From assembly GCA_963729115.1 (NCBI GenBank), contig CAVSMR010000007.1, forward strand, positions 183,615 through 247,614: a DNA stretch of 64,000 nucleotides, written 5' to 3'. Within the stretch, counting starts at the first letter, position 1. Each line of letters starts with the position of its first letter. A program made the translations under genes and the position numbers. This document shows, piece after piece, positions 26,191 to 35,105 of the stretch. Source of the DNA: Actinophytocola sp963729115. Lineage in GTDB: Bacteria; Actinomycetota; Actinomycetes; Mycobacteriales; Pseudonocardiaceae. The notes beneath the pieces were generated by a model that was given only the letters and a program-made list of their open reading frames with translations, did no database searches and was not told the origin of the DNA.

Positions 26191-27026
26191 CAGAACCACC
26201 GTTCCAGTACCTGTGCCACCCCGTCCTCGGAGTTCGGCGCCGCCACCTCGTCCGCCACGGCGAGCACGTCGGAATGCGCGTTGGCCATCGCGACCCCGTG
26301 GCCGGACCACCGCAGCATCTCCAGGTCGTTCGGCATGTCCCCGAACGCGACCACCCGATCGGCCGGCACGTCCAGGAGCTCGCACACCTCGGCCAGCCCG
26401 GTCGCCTTCGTGACGCCGGCGGCCGACAGCTCGATCAGCCCGCGGTTGGTGGAGAAGGTGACCTCGAGGCCGGCGCCGTTCAGCACCGTGGTCGCGGCCC
26501 GGGCCAGCTCGTCGCTGGGCAGCTCGCGATGGCGGATCAGCAGCTTCGTCGCCGGATGGCCGAGCACCTCGGCGGTGGGCACCACGTTGTCCTCGCCGTC
26601 CATGCCGTTCTCGGTGCCGGCGGGGTTGCCCCACGGGTTGCGAAAGCCGGGCTCGGTCGCGAACGGCGCGGGTGATCCCGGCCCCCACGGCGTCCGCTCC
26701 GCGGCGACCCGGATGTCGGGTAACAGCCCGCGCAGCGCGTGCGTGACGTCGTGCAGGTGCATCGGGTCCAGCTCCTGCGCGGAGACGACCCGGCCGGCGG
26801 CCAGGTCGTAGACCGCCGCGCCGTTCGTGCAGACCGCGTAGCCGGTCAGCCCCGCGGCCCGCGCGACCGGCGTGACCCACCGCGGCGGGCGCCCGGTGAC
26901 GAGCACGAACGGCGTGCCCGACGCGAGCACCTCGGCGATCACCGCGGCGGTCCGCGGCGACACCTGCTCCAGCGGGTCGAGCAGCGTGCCGTCGACGTCG
27001 GAGGCCACCAGCCTGGGTCTGTCCAC
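26190..27026 (-). CDS. Cof-type HAD phosphatase (Rv3813c-like)
   Basis: The 278-residue protein has HAD motif I at SDVDGTLLD, motif II at VLVTGRP, the Lys of motif III in the TKATGLAEVCELL region and motif IV at AFGDMPNDLEML, with a type IIB cap between. Such enzymes dephosphorylate sugar phosphates or cofactor precursors. Rv3813c in M. tuberculosis lies near glf and glfT2, as this one does (1.7 kb before glf). GTG 27026 is the start with AGGGAAG upstream. Confidence 0.85.
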   Translation of the reverse strand: MDRPRLVASDVDGTLLDPLEQVSPRTAAVIAEVLASGTPFVLVTGRPPRWVTPVARAAGLTGYAVCTNGAAVYDLAAGRVVSAQELDPMHLHDVTHALRGLLPDIRVAAERTPWGPGSPAPFATEPGFRNPWGNPAGTENGMDGEDNVVPTAEVLGHPATKLLIRHRELPSDELARAATTVLNGAGLEVTFSTNRGLIELSAAGVTKATGLAEVCELLDVPADRVVAFGDMPNDLEMLRWSGHGVAMANAHSDVLAVADEVAAPNSEDGVAQVLERWF

Positions 27027-27067
27027 GGTTCCATCTTCCCTGCTGCGCGCCGGTAACTTCGACTACG

Positions 27068-27664
27068 GTGCGTTTCGTGAGCTACGGACCACAGCCGGGG
27101 TACCCGCAACAGCCCCCGTACGGACCGCCCGGCTACGGCGGCTACCCCGGGTACGGCCCGCCGCAACCCTACGGACCGCCGGGCACCGCCATCGCCTACG
27201 TGTGCGCCGTGCTGTTCCTGGTCTGCGGCATCCTCGCCCTGGTCACGGCGATCGTGAGCTGGGACGGCAGCGCGGAGAACGTCGACCTGGTCGTGGCGAC
27301 GATCGGCGCCGCGTTCAGCGACGACATCACCGGCAACATCGACTTCGCGATCTCGGCCACGATGACCGTCGCGTGCTCGACGCTGACGTTCGCGATCGTG
27401 CTGTTCTTCCGGCTGGACTTCGTCCGCTGGATCCTCGGCTTCGTCGGCGGCCTGGTCACCGTCTACTACGTCTACGCGATCATCAAGCTGCTCACCGACG
27501 GCGGCGGCGAGTTCATCGCGATGATCCTCGTGTCGTTCCTGGTGTGGGCGGCCGCGACGGTGCTGGTGCTGCTGCCCGCCACCGGCCGGGCGATGCGTGG
27601 CTACCAGCGCCGGCTCGCCGGGTACCAGCAGCCGCCGCCACCGATGGGATACCCGTACCGATGA
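27068..27664 (+). CDS. Pro/Tyr/Gly-rich membrane protein
   Basis: The 198-residue protein has a low-complexity N-terminus (about 35 residues of Gly, Pro, Tyr and Gln). Four hydrophobic segments follow (near residues 40-63, 95-115, 122-142 and 150-170), and then a short Gln/Pro tail. No domain is recognisable. The tail-and-membrane pattern is common in actinobacterial proteins of unknown role. GTG 27068 or GTG 27077 could start it. The stop overlaps the ATG of the oxidoreductase gene. Confidence 0.7.
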   Translation: MRFVSYGPQPGYPQQPPYGPPGYGGYPGYGPPQPYGPPGTAIAYVCAVLFLVCGILALVTAIVSWDGSAENVDLVVATIGAAFSDDITGNIDFAISATMTVACSTLTFAIVLFFRLDFVRWILGFVGGLVTVYYVYAIIKLLTDGGGEFIAMILVSFLVWAAATVLVLLPATGRAMRGYQRRLAGYQQPPPPMGYPYR

Positions 27665-28533
27665 GGGTCGGCATCATCATCCTGCCGGAGCAGCGGTGGC
27701 TGCTGGCCGAGCCGAAGTGGCGGGCGGCCGAGACGTACGGCTTCGACCACGCGTGGACCTACGACCACCTCGGCTGGCGCTCGCTCGTCGACGGGCCGTG
27801 GTTCGACGCCGTCCCGACGCTGGCGGCGGCCGCCATGGTGACCCGGCGGATCCGGCTGGGCACGATGGTCGCCTCGCCGAACTTCCGCCACCCGGTGCCG
27901 TTCGCGCGCAGCCTGCTCGCCCTCGACGACCTGTCCGGCGGCCGGTTCACGCTGGGCGTCGGCGCGGGCGGCATCGCGGGCTACGACAACGAGGTGCTCG
28001 GCGGGCAGGCCCTGGCGCCCGGGCCGCGGGTCGACCGGTTCACGGAGTTCCTGACCCAGCTGGACTCCCTGCTCACGGCCGAGCGCACCACGATCCGCGG
28101 CGAGTACTTCTCCTCGGTCGACGCCCGCTCCGCGCCCGGCTGCGCGCAGCATCCGCGGCTGCCGTTCGTCGTGGCCGCCAACGGCCCACGCTCGATGCGG
28201 CTCGCCGCGCGGTTCGGGCAGGGCTGGGTGACCAGCGGCCGCCGGGAGGACCACGCGGACGAGACCGGCGAGGCGTGGTGGCGCGGCGTCACCGACCTGG
28301 CCAAGCGGTTCGACGAACAGGTGGACGGCGATCCGGACGTGCGCCGCTACCTGACCGTCGACGCCGGGCCGGCCTACTCGCTGTCGAGCCTGGAGTACTT
28401 CCGCGAGGCGCTGGGGCGGGCCGAGGCGGCCGGCTTCACCGACCTGGTCGTGCACTGGCCGCGGCCGGACGGCGTGTACGCGGGCCGGATGTCGGTGCTG
28501 GAGAAGGTCGCGGCGGAGGTTCTCGGGCGCTAG
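27661..28533 (+). CDS. LLM-class (F420-dependent type) oxidoreductase
   Basis: The 290-residue TIM-barrel protein of the luciferase-like family shows the typical opening RVGIIILPEQRW, FDHAWTYDHL, IRLGTMVASPNFRHPVPFAR, LDDLSGGRFTLGVGAGG and a C-terminal AGFTDLVVHWP. The family uses FMN or F420; in actinomycetes F420 is more usual. The substrate is unknown. ATG 27661 overlaps the upstream membrane-protein stop (ATGA), so it is in an operon with that gene. Confidence 0.85.
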   Translation: MRVGIIILPEQRWLLAEPKWRAAETYGFDHAWTYDHLGWRSLVDGPWFDAVPTLAAAAMVTRRIRLGTMVASPNFRHPVPFARSLLALDDLSGGRFTLGVGAGGIAGYDNEVLGGQALAPGPRVDRFTEFLTQLDSLLTAERTTIRGEYFSSVDARSAPGCAQHPRLPFVVAANGPRSMRLAARFGQGWVTSGRREDHADETGEAWWRGVTDLAKRFDEQVDGDPDVRRYLTVDAGPAYSLSSLEYFREALGRAEAAGFTDLVVHWPRPDGVYAGRMSVLEKVAAEVLGR

Positions 28534-28651
28534 GTCGCCTTCCCGGCAGCAAATGACCTGCGCGGCATGGAACGCGACGGGGTGCTCAGGCGTCTGTGTC
28601 AGTGAGGCGTCAAGCCGGTAGGGATCAAGGGGAACAAGGGGTCTAGAAGCC

Positions 28652-28683
28652 AGAACCCCCGTACTGCGAAGTACGGGGGTTCT
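28652..28683. terminator. perfect 14-bp hairpin upstream of glf
   Basis: AGAACCCCCGTACT (28652-28665) and its exact complement (28670-28683) enclose a GCGA loop, one of the stable tetraloops. It lies about 120 bases after the oxidoreductase stop and 55 bases before the glf start. It most likely ends the upstream transcript; an attenuator role for the glf operon is possible if the glf promoter lies upstream of it. Confidence 0.8.
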
Positions 28684-28738
28684 CGCGTGTCCGGGCCGGG
28701 CCCGCCCGTCCACGGTGCCGCAGGTAACCTGGCCCTCC

Positions 28739-29953
28739 GTGAGCGCACGGGCAGACGACGCAAGCAACTATTCCGGCTACGACCTGGTGATCGTGGGGTC
28801 CGGGTTCTTCGGCCTGACCATCGCGGAGCGGGTCGCGACCCAGCTCGACAAGCGGGTCCTGGTGCTGGACCGCCGGCACCACATCGGCGGGAACGCCTAC
28901 TCCGAGCCCGAGCCGGAGACCGGCATCGAGGTGCACAAGTACGGCGCGCACCTGTTCCACACGTCGAACAAGCGGGTCTGGGACTACTGCAACGAGTTCA
29001 CCGCCTTCACGAACTACCAGCACCGCGTGTTCGCCAGGGTCGCCGACCAGGTCTACTCCTTCCCGATGAACCTGGGTCTGATCAACCAGTTCTTCGGCAA
29101 GTCGCACACCCCGGACGAGGCGCGCGAGCTCATCGCCAAGCAGGCGTCGGAGTTCCGGACCGAGGACGCGCAGAACCTCGAGGAGAAGGCCATCTCGCTG
29201 GTCGGCCGGCCGCTCTACGAGGCGTTCATCCGCGGGTACACGGCCAAGCAGTGGGAGAACGACCCCAAGGAGCTGGGCGCCAACATCATCACGCGCCTGC
29301 CGGTCCGCTACACGTTCGACAACAGGTACTTCAACGACACCTACGAGGGCCTGCCCGTCGACGGCTACACCGCGTGGCTCGAGAAGATGGCCGCGCACCA
29401 CAACATCGACGTCCGGCTCAACGTCGACTACTTCGACGTGCGCGAGCACATCCCGGCCGGCACCCCGACCGTCTACACGGGCCCGCTCGACCGGTACTTC
29501 GACTACGAGGCCGGCAAGTTCACCTGGCGCACCGTCGACTTCGAGTCCGAGGTCGTGGCGACCGGCGACTTCCAGGGCACCTCGGTGGTCAACTACAACG
29601 ACGAGGAAGTGCCCTACACCCGGATCATCGAGTTCCGGCACTTCCATCCCGAGCGCAAGCACTACCCGGCGGACAAGACCGTCGTGTTCCGCGAGTTCTC
29701 CCGCTTCGCCAAGGACGACGACGAGCCGTACTACCCGATCAACACGCCGGAGAACCGGGAGAAGCTGGAGCACTACCGCGAGCTGGCCAAGAAGGAGGCC
29801 AAGGAGCGCAACGTGATCTTCGGCGGCCGGCTGGGCACGTACAAGTACCTCGACATGCACATGGCGATCGGCTCCGCGCTGTCGGTGTTCGACAACAAGG
29901 TCGCGCCGCACCTGACCGACGGCGCGCCGCTCGACGGCTCCCTGGACGGCTGA
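28739..29953 (+). CDS. glf: UDP-galactopyranose mutase
   Basis: Glf converts UDP-galactopyranose to UDP-galactofuranose, the donor for GlfT1 and GlfT2, using reduced FAD. The 404-residue protein has LVIVGSGFFGLTIAERVATQ, HHIGGNAYSE, EVHKYGAHLFHTSNKRVWDY, YTGPLDRYFDY and FGGRLGTYKYLDMHMAI, near identical to M. tuberculosis Rv3809c in these parts. GTG 28739 is preferred to ATG 28715, which adds eight residues of no homology. It opens an overlapping operon with the PAP2 and DPPR synthase genes, the gene set of Rv3806c-Rv3809c. Confidence 0.97.
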   Translation: MSARADDASNYSGYDLVIVGSGFFGLTIAERVATQLDKRVLVLDRRHHIGGNAYSEPEPETGIEVHKYGAHLFHTSNKRVWDYCNEFTAFTNYQHRVFARVADQVYSFPMNLGLINQFFGKSHTPDEARELIAKQASEFRTEDAQNLEEKAISLVGRPLYEAFIRGYTAKQWENDPKELGANIITRLPVRYTFDNRYFNDTYEGLPVDGYTAWLEKMAAHHNIDVRLNVDYFDVREHIPAGTPTVYTGPLDRYFDYEAGKFTWRTVDFESEVVATGDFQGTSVVNYNDEEVPYTRIIEFRHFHPERKHYPADKTVVFREFSRFAKDDDEPYYPINTPENREKLEHYRELAKKEAKERNVIFGGRLGTYKYLDMHMAIGSALSVFDNKVAPHLTDGAPLDGSLDG

Positions 29954-30561
29954 TGACCACCACCACCGACGCGCCGCGGCGGCTGCGGGCCGTCGAGGCC
30001 GGGACCCCGCCGCCCGAGCCGGAGCGCTCCGTCGAGATCGCGGCGCTCGCCCGGGTCCAGCGGACCATCGGCAAGCCGGGGGTCGTGCGGGCCGCGCGCG
30101 GGCTGTCGCTGTTCGGCGAGCACAGCGCGGGCTGGTTCGCGCTGGGGCTCGCCGGTGCGGTGCTCGACCGCGGCCGCCGCCGTGACTGGCTCGCCGCCGC
30201 CACGGGCGTGGTGGCCGCGCACGCCGCGTCGATCGCGGTCAAGCGGGTCGTGCGCCGCCAGCGGCCGATCGACGACTCGGTCGAGGTGCTCGTGTCCACG
30301 CCGAGCTCGCTGTCGTTCCCGTCCTCGCACGCCACCTCGACGACGGCCGCCGCAGTCGTCTACTCGGGGCTCACCGGCCGCAACCTCGTGCCGGTCCTGG
30401 TCCCGCCGATGCTGGTGTCGCGCCTGGTCCTGGGCGTGCACTACCCGAGCGACGTGCTGGCCGGCTCGGCGCTCGGCGCGGTCGTCGGTGGCCTGGTCCG
30501 GCGCCGGCTGCGCGGCCGCCCGTCGCGGCGCGCGAGACGAGCAGGGAGACGAGCACGGTGA
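29953..30561 (+). CDS. PAP2-family phosphatase (Rv3807c-like)
   Basis: The 202-residue membrane protein contains the three PAP2 phosphatase motifs: KRVVRRQRP, FPSSHATS and SRLVLGVHYPSDVLAG. The corresponding Rv3807c has been proposed to dephosphorylate decaprenyl-phosphoryl 5-phosphoribose, the step between DPPR synthase and DprE1/DprE2. The position between glf and ubiA supports the same role here. Its start overlaps the glf stop (TGATG) and its stop overlaps the ubiA start (GTGA). Confidence 0.88.
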   Translation: MTTTTDAPRRLRAVEAGTPPPEPERSVEIAALARVQRTIGKPGVVRAARGLSLFGEHSAGWFALGLAGAVLDRGRRRDWLAAATGVVAAHAASIAVKRVVRRQRPIDDSVEVLVSTPSSLSFPSSHATSTTAAAVVYSGLTGRNLVPVLVPPMLVSRLVLGVHYPSDVLAGSALGAVVGGLVRRRLRGRPSRRARRAGRRAR

Positions 30562-31508
30562 GCAGCACGGCGGAGAGCACGCCGGGGGAGGCCCCGGTGA
30601 CGCCCGCGGCAGACGGCTCGGCGCCGACGGGCCTGGTGCGCGGCGTTCTCCGCACGGTGCGGCCGCGGCAGTGGGTCAAGAACGTCCTGGTCCTCGCGGC
30701 GCCGTTCGCGGCCTACGCGGCCGACCCGGTGTTCCACATGGACGTCGTGCTCGACGCGGGCATCGCGTTCGTCGCGTTCTGCCTGGTCGCCTCCGCCGTC
30801 TACCTGGTCAACGACGCCATCGACGTCGAGGCCGACCGCGCCCACCCGACCAAGCGCAACCGGCCGATCGCGGCCGGCGTGGTGCCGGTCCGGCTCGCGT
30901 ACTCGCTGGCGGTGGTGCTGTTCCTCGCGTCGTTCGCGGTGTCGCTGGTGTCGAGCTGGCGGCTGCTGGTGGTCGTCGGCGTCTACGCGGCCGTGCAGAT
31001 CGGCTACTGCCTGGGCCTCAAGCACCAGCCGGTGATCGACCTGTGCATCGTCGCGTCGGGCTTCCTGCTCCGCGCGATCGCCGGTGGCGCGGCGGCCGAG
31101 CTGCCGCTGTCGCAGTGGTTCCTGCTGGTCACGGCGTTCGGGTCGCTGTTCATGGTGGCCGGCAAGCGGTACGCGGAGATCGTGCTCTACGAGCGGACGG
31201 GGGCGGCGATCCGCGCCTCGCTGTCGAAGTACTCGGCGAGCTACCTGCGGTTCGTGTGGGCCACGTCCGCCGCGATCATGATCATGACGTACTCGTTGTG
31301 GGCGTTCGAGATCCGCCAGCGCACCGGCACGAACTCGGTGTGGGCGGTCATCTCGATCGTCCCGTTCGTGGTGGCCGTGCTGCGCTACGCGGTCGACGTG
31401 GACGGCGGCAACGCGGGCGAGCCGGAGGACATCGCCCTGCGCGACCGCGTCCTGCAGGTGCTCGGCGTCTCGTGGGTCGGCTGCGTCGCGCTGTCGGCGT
31501 TCCTCTAG
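30558..31508 (+). CDS. ubiA: decaprenyl-phosphate phosphoribosyltransferase (DPPR synthase)
   Basis: The 316-residue polytopic UbiA-superfamily protein has about nine spans and the metal/diphosphate motif NDAIDVEADRAHPTKRNRPI, with NDxxDxxxD at residues 85-93. The M. tuberculosis orthologue Rv3806c joins decaprenyl phosphate and PRPP to make DPPR, the first committed step toward decaprenyl-phosphoryl-arabinose. GTG 30558 overlaps the PAP2 stop. A CG-rich inverted repeat (about 31511-31529) separates it from the convergent gene. aftA, aftB and emb genes, often nearby in mycobacteria, are not in the window. Confidence 0.93.
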   Translation: MSSTAESTPGEAPVTPAADGSAPTGLVRGVLRTVRPRQWVKNVLVLAAPFAAYAADPVFHMDVVLDAGIAFVAFCLVASAVYLVNDAIDVEADRAHPTKRNRPIAAGVVPVRLAYSLAVVLFLASFAVSLVSSWRLLVVVGVYAAVQIGYCLGLKHQPVIDLCIVASGFLLRAIAGGAAAELPLSQWFLLVTAFGSLFMVAGKRYAEIVLYERTGAAIRASLSKYSASYLRFVWATSAAIMIMTYSLWAFEIRQRTGTNSVWAVISIVPFVVAVLRYAVDVDGGNAGEPEDIALRDRVLQVLGVSWVGCVALSAFL

Positions 31509-31517
31509 GGCCGGCCT

Positions 31518-32180
31518 CTAGCGCCGGCTCAGCTGGTCGGCGATCGCGCTCAGGTGGTCGAGGCCACCCAGCAACTGGCCGCGCCGCAGGCGCGGGCCCA
31601 GCTCCACCGACAACGTTGCGCCGTCCGAGCGCAGCACCCGGAAGCGCCGCGAGCCCAGCAGTGTCTCGAGCCCGGGCGGCGCGCCCCGCACGCTCCCGGT
31701 CAGCCGCCCCGTCCGCGCCTCGAACCGCGGCAGCGGTGCAGCCAGCTCCAGCACCGCGCGCCGCCGCACGTTGCGCTCCGAGCGGCCGCCGGAGCTGTTG
31801 ATCTCCATACGGCGGACCTGCGACGCGACGAAGCCGCGGCCCCGGTACATCCCGGTGATCGTGATCTCCGGGTGCCACCCGCCGGCGTGCGTCTTGCCGA
31901 ACACACCCGTCTGGTAGCCCTCGCGGATGCCGCTCGGGCCCTGCCGCAGCAGGCCCCAGGCCTGACCGCGCCGCTGCCGCTGCTGCTCGTCGAACGCCGC
32001 CCGGCCGCCGTCACCGCCCGGCAGGTCCACCCGCCAGCCGTACCGGCGCGCCAGGCCGCCGAGCGACGAGTGCCGGAACACCGCCGCGGACAGGCGGCGC
32101 CACGCGAGCCAGCCGAGGAAGCCGACGAGCAGGACGGCGAGCGTCCACGCCCGCCAGTCCCACGTCGCCAGGAGATCCAT
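31518..32180 (-). CDS. single-span membrane protein, unknown
   Basis: The 220-residue protein has one N-terminal membrane span (residues 10-28, AWTLAVLLVGFLGWLAW) and a basic cytoplasmic-type domain rich in Arg and Gly, with GMYRGRGFVASQVRRMEINS in the middle. I do not recognise a family. It begins one base after the stop of the T7SS-like substrate gene at 32182, so it is the last gene of that four-gene operon and is probably linked to its function. Confidence 0.65.
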   Translation of the reverse strand: MDLLATWDWRAWTLAVLLVGFLGWLAWRRLSAAVFRHSSLGGLARRYGWRVDLPGGDGGRAAFDEQQRQRRGQAWGLLRQGPSGIREGYQTGVFGKTHAGGWHPEITITGMYRGRGFVASQVRRMEINSSGGRSERNVRRRAVLELAAPLPRFEARTGRLTGSVRGAPPGLETLLGSRRFRVLRSDGATLSVELGPRLRRGQLLGGLDHLSAIADQLSRR

Positions 32181-32181
32181 C

Positions 32182-33252
32182 TCAGATCGAGAGATCCTCT
32201 TCCGTCCGCTCCACCGACTGGTCCTCGCCGGTCGCCCCGTACTCGCCCGCCTTCACGCCGTTGTTGACGTTGCGGGAGGCCTTGCCGTAGTCGGTGGCCT
32301 GGCCCTTCGCGGTGTTGGTGGTGACCTCCCGGACGCGCGAGCCGAACGTCCGGACCTGGCCGAAGTCGTCGACGAAGTCGCCGCCCTGGCTGCGGGCCCG
32401 CAGGTTCGCCTTGAGCGCGGTGGTCTGGCCGCCGGCCTTCGCCGCCTGGGTGGCCTCCTTCATGAAGGCGCGGGTCCTGGTCATGACCGTCTTCAGCTTC
32501 GCCAGCAGGTCCTTGAGCAGGTTGAGCAGCTTCTGCAACTTGCTGACCTGCTTGGTCGCCTTCGCGGTGGTCGTCGCGCCCTTCACGGCGGTGCCCGACC
32601 ACGCGGCCGCGATCGAGCCGCCGAACGTCGGAGCGGCGGCGGCCAGCGCCGGGATCCAGATCAGGATCAGCCACTCGACCAGCTCGGTGAGCAGCGCCTT
32701 GATGAAGTCCTCGATGACGATCATGATCATGCTGGAGATCTGCAGCATCTGCGCCACGTCGCCGGACTGGCCGGCGGTGCCCTGGATGCCGGTGGCGAAC
32801 TGCTCGAGACGGGCCGCGGCCGCGTCCTTGGCCTCGCCGACCCACGTCGTGAGCGCCTGCTCGGCGGTCTGCAGGAACTTCTGCGCGTACTGCTCGAGGC
32901 CCTGGCCGATCTTCTGGAAGTTGCCGGCCGCGTTGAGCAGCGCGGGCCCGTCGCCCGACACGAAGTGGATCAGGTCCTGCAGCGGCTGCACGACCGTGAT
33001 CAGGAAGTTCAGGCCCTGCCCGATGAGCCAGGCGAGCGGGTCGCTGGCGATGCCGGTCACGGTGTCCATGCAGGACTGGACGAAACCCGCCCCGGCGACC
33101 GCGGCGCCGCGCACGTCACCGCCGTCCAGCGCCAGGCCGGCGGAGACGAGGCCGCCCGCGAGCGGGATGCCGCGGGCCACCTTCTCCCCGTAGCCCATCT
33201 CCTTGTTGATGGTGATGCCACTCAGGTCACCCGTGATGGCTTCGCCGGCCAT
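32182..33252 (-). CDS. WXG/PPE-like T7SS-type substrate with hydrophobic centre
   Basis: The 356-residue protein has a helical N-terminal half with TWVGEAKDAAAARLEQFATG, a WxG turn like those of WXG100 and related type VII secretion substrates. It then has a hydrophobic stretch (MIMIVIEDF, LVEWLILIWIPALAAAAPTF) and a basic Ala/Lys/Thr-rich helix. It ends in a polar C-terminal tail. There is no signal peptide. It lies directly downstream of an EspC-like and a YbaB-like gene, a grouping typical of ESX-associated loci. No toxin domain is recognised; the tail could be a small effector. Confidence 0.65.
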   Translation of the reverse strand: MAGEAITGDLSGITINKEMGYGEKVARGIPLAGGLVSAGLALDGGDVRGAAVAGAGFVQSCMDTVTGIASDPLAWLIGQGLNFLITVVQPLQDLIHFVSGDGPALLNAAGNFQKIGQGLEQYAQKFLQTAEQALTTWVGEAKDAAAARLEQFATGIQGTAGQSGDVAQMLQISSMIMIVIEDFIKALLTELVEWLILIWIPALAAAAPTFGGSIAAAWSGTAVKGATTTAKATKQVSKLQKLLNLLKDLLAKLKTVMTRTRAFMKEATQAAKAGGQTTALKANLRARSQGGDFVDDFGQVRTFGSRVREVTTNTAKGQATDYGKASRNVNNGVKAGEYGATGEDQSVERTEEDLSI

Positions 33253-33254
33253 GC

Positions 33255-33599
33255 TCAGTTACCTCCCTGGTCGGACGCCTCGAGCGCGGCCAACGCATCG
33301 TTGAAGATCTTGGCGATCGTGTCCTCGACCGTCTGGTACACGTCCGCGCTGTCGGCCATCTTGTCCGAGCCGGACTGCAGGCCGTCGGACATGTCCCCGA
33401 GCAGGTCGTGCAGGTCGTTCAGCATGTCGGTGTACTTGCCGTGCACGAACAGCCCGACGATGCCCCACGACTCGTTGCCGACATCCGCCTGGGACACCAG
33501 GCCGTCGACCTCGTCGACCAGCGCCTTGTCGTCGGCGAGCACGCCCGAATAGTCGCGCACGCCGGCCACGTTCACCTCGAAGCCCTCACCAGCGGGCAT
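33255..33599 (-). CDS. EspC-like type VII secretion target protein
   Basis: The 114-residue protein is predicted all helical. Residues GFEVNVAGVRDYSGVLADDK through ADVYQTVEDTIAKIFNDAL resemble the EspC/DUF2580 (T7SS secretion target) family, with V-E-TI near the C-terminus. It is likely a helical-hairpin co-secreted partner of the next protein. ATG 33599 is preferred because GAGGAGG lies upstream; the upstream ATG at 33626 would overlap the YbaB-like gene. Confidence 0.75.
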   Translation of the reverse strand: MPAGEGFEVNVAGVRDYSGVLADDKALVDEVDGLVSQADVGNESWGIVGLFVHGKYTDMLNDLHDLLGDMSDGLQSGSDKMADSADVYQTVEDTIAKIFNDALAALEASDQGGN

Positions 33600-33600
33600 A

Positions 33601-34155
33601 TCAGCGGTCCTCCTCGTCCCAGACACTCTTCAGGAAGGAATCGGCCGCGGAGTCCACGCCGGGGGCGGGCTTCGGCGGCGGGGTGTCCCGGAAGACGATC
33701 GACTCCTCTTCGTCGCCGACCTGTGCCGGCGGGCGGGCGGCCGCGGTTTCCCGTTCGACCCTCTTGCGTAGCTCTTCGGTGGGGATGCCGGTCACCTCGG
33801 CCTGCGTCTCCAGCACCTGGTCCAGTACCGGGACGTCATCGCCGAGGTGCTCCTGCACGATCGCCGCCTGGCGGCGGGCCGCCTCCGCGACGGCCTCCCG
33901 CACGGTGGCCATGACCACGGCGCCGAGGCGCTGGGAGCCGAGCTGCATGGCGGCCTCGGTGAACCTGATGTCCTGAACCGAGCCACCCACGCCCGCGACC
34001 ACGGTCACCGCCCGATCCGGAGAGTCGACGGTCACCTCCAGGCCGGCGAGGTCGCTCTGCATCCCCGCGATGTCGCCGAACCGGTCGTCCATGTTGGTCA
34101 GCTGCGACTGGAAGTTCTCGAACTCCGCGACGAGCTGGTCGAACTCAGCACTCAT
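33601..34155 (-). CDS. YbaB/EbfC-family protein, T7SS-associated
   Basis: The 184-residue protein has an N-terminal YbaB/EbfC-like domain (helix, MQSDLAGLEVTVDSPDRAVT then VVAGVGGSVQDIRFTEAAM, helix) followed by a Pro/acidic tail (FRDTPPPKPAPGVDSAADSF). The family binds nucleic acid in other bacteria, but in actinomycetes many copies sit at ESX loci, where the role is unclear. ATG 34155 follows AGGAGG. It is first in the four-gene operon reading to 31518; the 245 bases upstream (34156-34400) hold the promoter but no gene. Confidence 0.8.
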   Translation of the reverse strand: MSAEFDQLVAEFENFQSQLTNMDDRFGDIAGMQSDLAGLEVTVDSPDRAVTVVAGVGGSVQDIRFTEAAMQLGSQRLGAVVMATVREAVAEAARRQAAIVQEHLGDDVPVLDQVLETQAEVTGIPTEELRKRVERETAAARPPAQVGDEEESIVFRDTPPPKPAPGVDSAADSFLKSVWDEEDR

Positions 34156-34400
34156 CACGCCTCCTTCTGTGCGTGCCCCGACGGCGCGTGCCCCACATCA
34201 TGAACCATGGACTATCGACTCCGGATCCGTCTCGCCAGCTCGGAAATCTTTGGACGCTCATAAGAAACGACGGGTTCCAGCCGCTCAGGGTTCACTTGCC
34301 CGCGCCATCAGTGCTTTACGACACCGCTGGTCAGCGAGCTGCGGGGGCTCCGGGAGCCGAAAGTATTCGCTAGTGCGAGCATGACGCGGGCCGGCGGCGC

Positions 34401-35063
34401 TCAGCCGGGGTTGGCGTCCTTGCCCGGGTAGAAGCGGCGCACCCGGCCGCCCCGCCCGGCGAACCACTGCTCGAGCTCCGGGCCGTCGAGCAGCGAGCGG
34501 CGGCCGCGGAAGATCACCGAGATCGGGCCGATGACCGAGCCGGTGAAGCCCTTGACGTCGGCGGAGTCGAGGACCGTGTTGCGCAGTACCGTCCGCTCCG
34601 CGGTGACGCCGGTGAGGTTGGTGTGGGCCAGGGTCGTGCGGGTCAGCAGCACGTCGGTGAGGTTGGCGCCCCGGAGGTCGGCCTCGGTGAAATCCGCACG
34701 GTTGAACTCGGCCGCGGTGAAGTTCGCGCCGTGCAGCCGCGCCCTCCAGAAATGCGATTCCCGGCCGAGCGCCTTCGTGAAATCGGCACCCGACAGATTC
34801 GCTTCGGAGAAATCCGCGTTCTCACAATGGGCGCGCGCGAACGACGTGTTCCGCAATACCGCGTGGTGCAGCCGCGAGCGGCTGAACCAGCCCTGCGAGA
34901 AATCGCCGCCGGACAGGTCCGCACCGGAGAAGTCCATGTCCAGCGCGCGAAACTCGGCGCCGCCGACGCCGGTGAGCCAGCCGCGCAGCTCGCTGGCAGC
35001 GGCCTCGTCGGCGGGCCACACGGCCGGGGCCCAGCCGCCACCAGTACCCCGTGAATTGGTCAC
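34401..35063 (-). CDS. pentapeptide-repeat protein
   Basis: The 220-residue protein contains a run of A(D/N)LXX-type pentapeptides from about residue 38 to 165: FSGADLSGGDFSQGWF, CENADFSEANLSGADF, ANFTAAEFNRADFTEADLRG, ANLTDVLL. These would fold into a right-handed square beta-helix. Such proteins can mimic DNA (gyrase protection) or act as scaffolds. There is no signal peptide. GTG 35063 has a strong GAGGAGGAGGG upstream. It follows the YbaB-like gene by 42 bases on the same strand. Confidence 0.88.
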   Translation of the reverse strand: MTNSRGTGGGWAPAVWPADEAAASELRGWLTGVGGAEFRALDMDFSGADLSGGDFSQGWFSRSRLHHAVLRNTSFARAHCENADFSEANLSGADFTKALGRESHFWRARLHGANFTAAEFNRADFTEADLRGANLTDVLLTRTTLAHTNLTGVTAERTVLRNTVLDSADVKGFTGSVIGPISVIFRGRRSLLDGPELEQWFAGRGGRVRRFYPGKDANPG

Positions 35064-35105
35064 CCAGCCCTCCTCCTCGACGACTCAGTCTATTCCCGGC
35101 AGGCG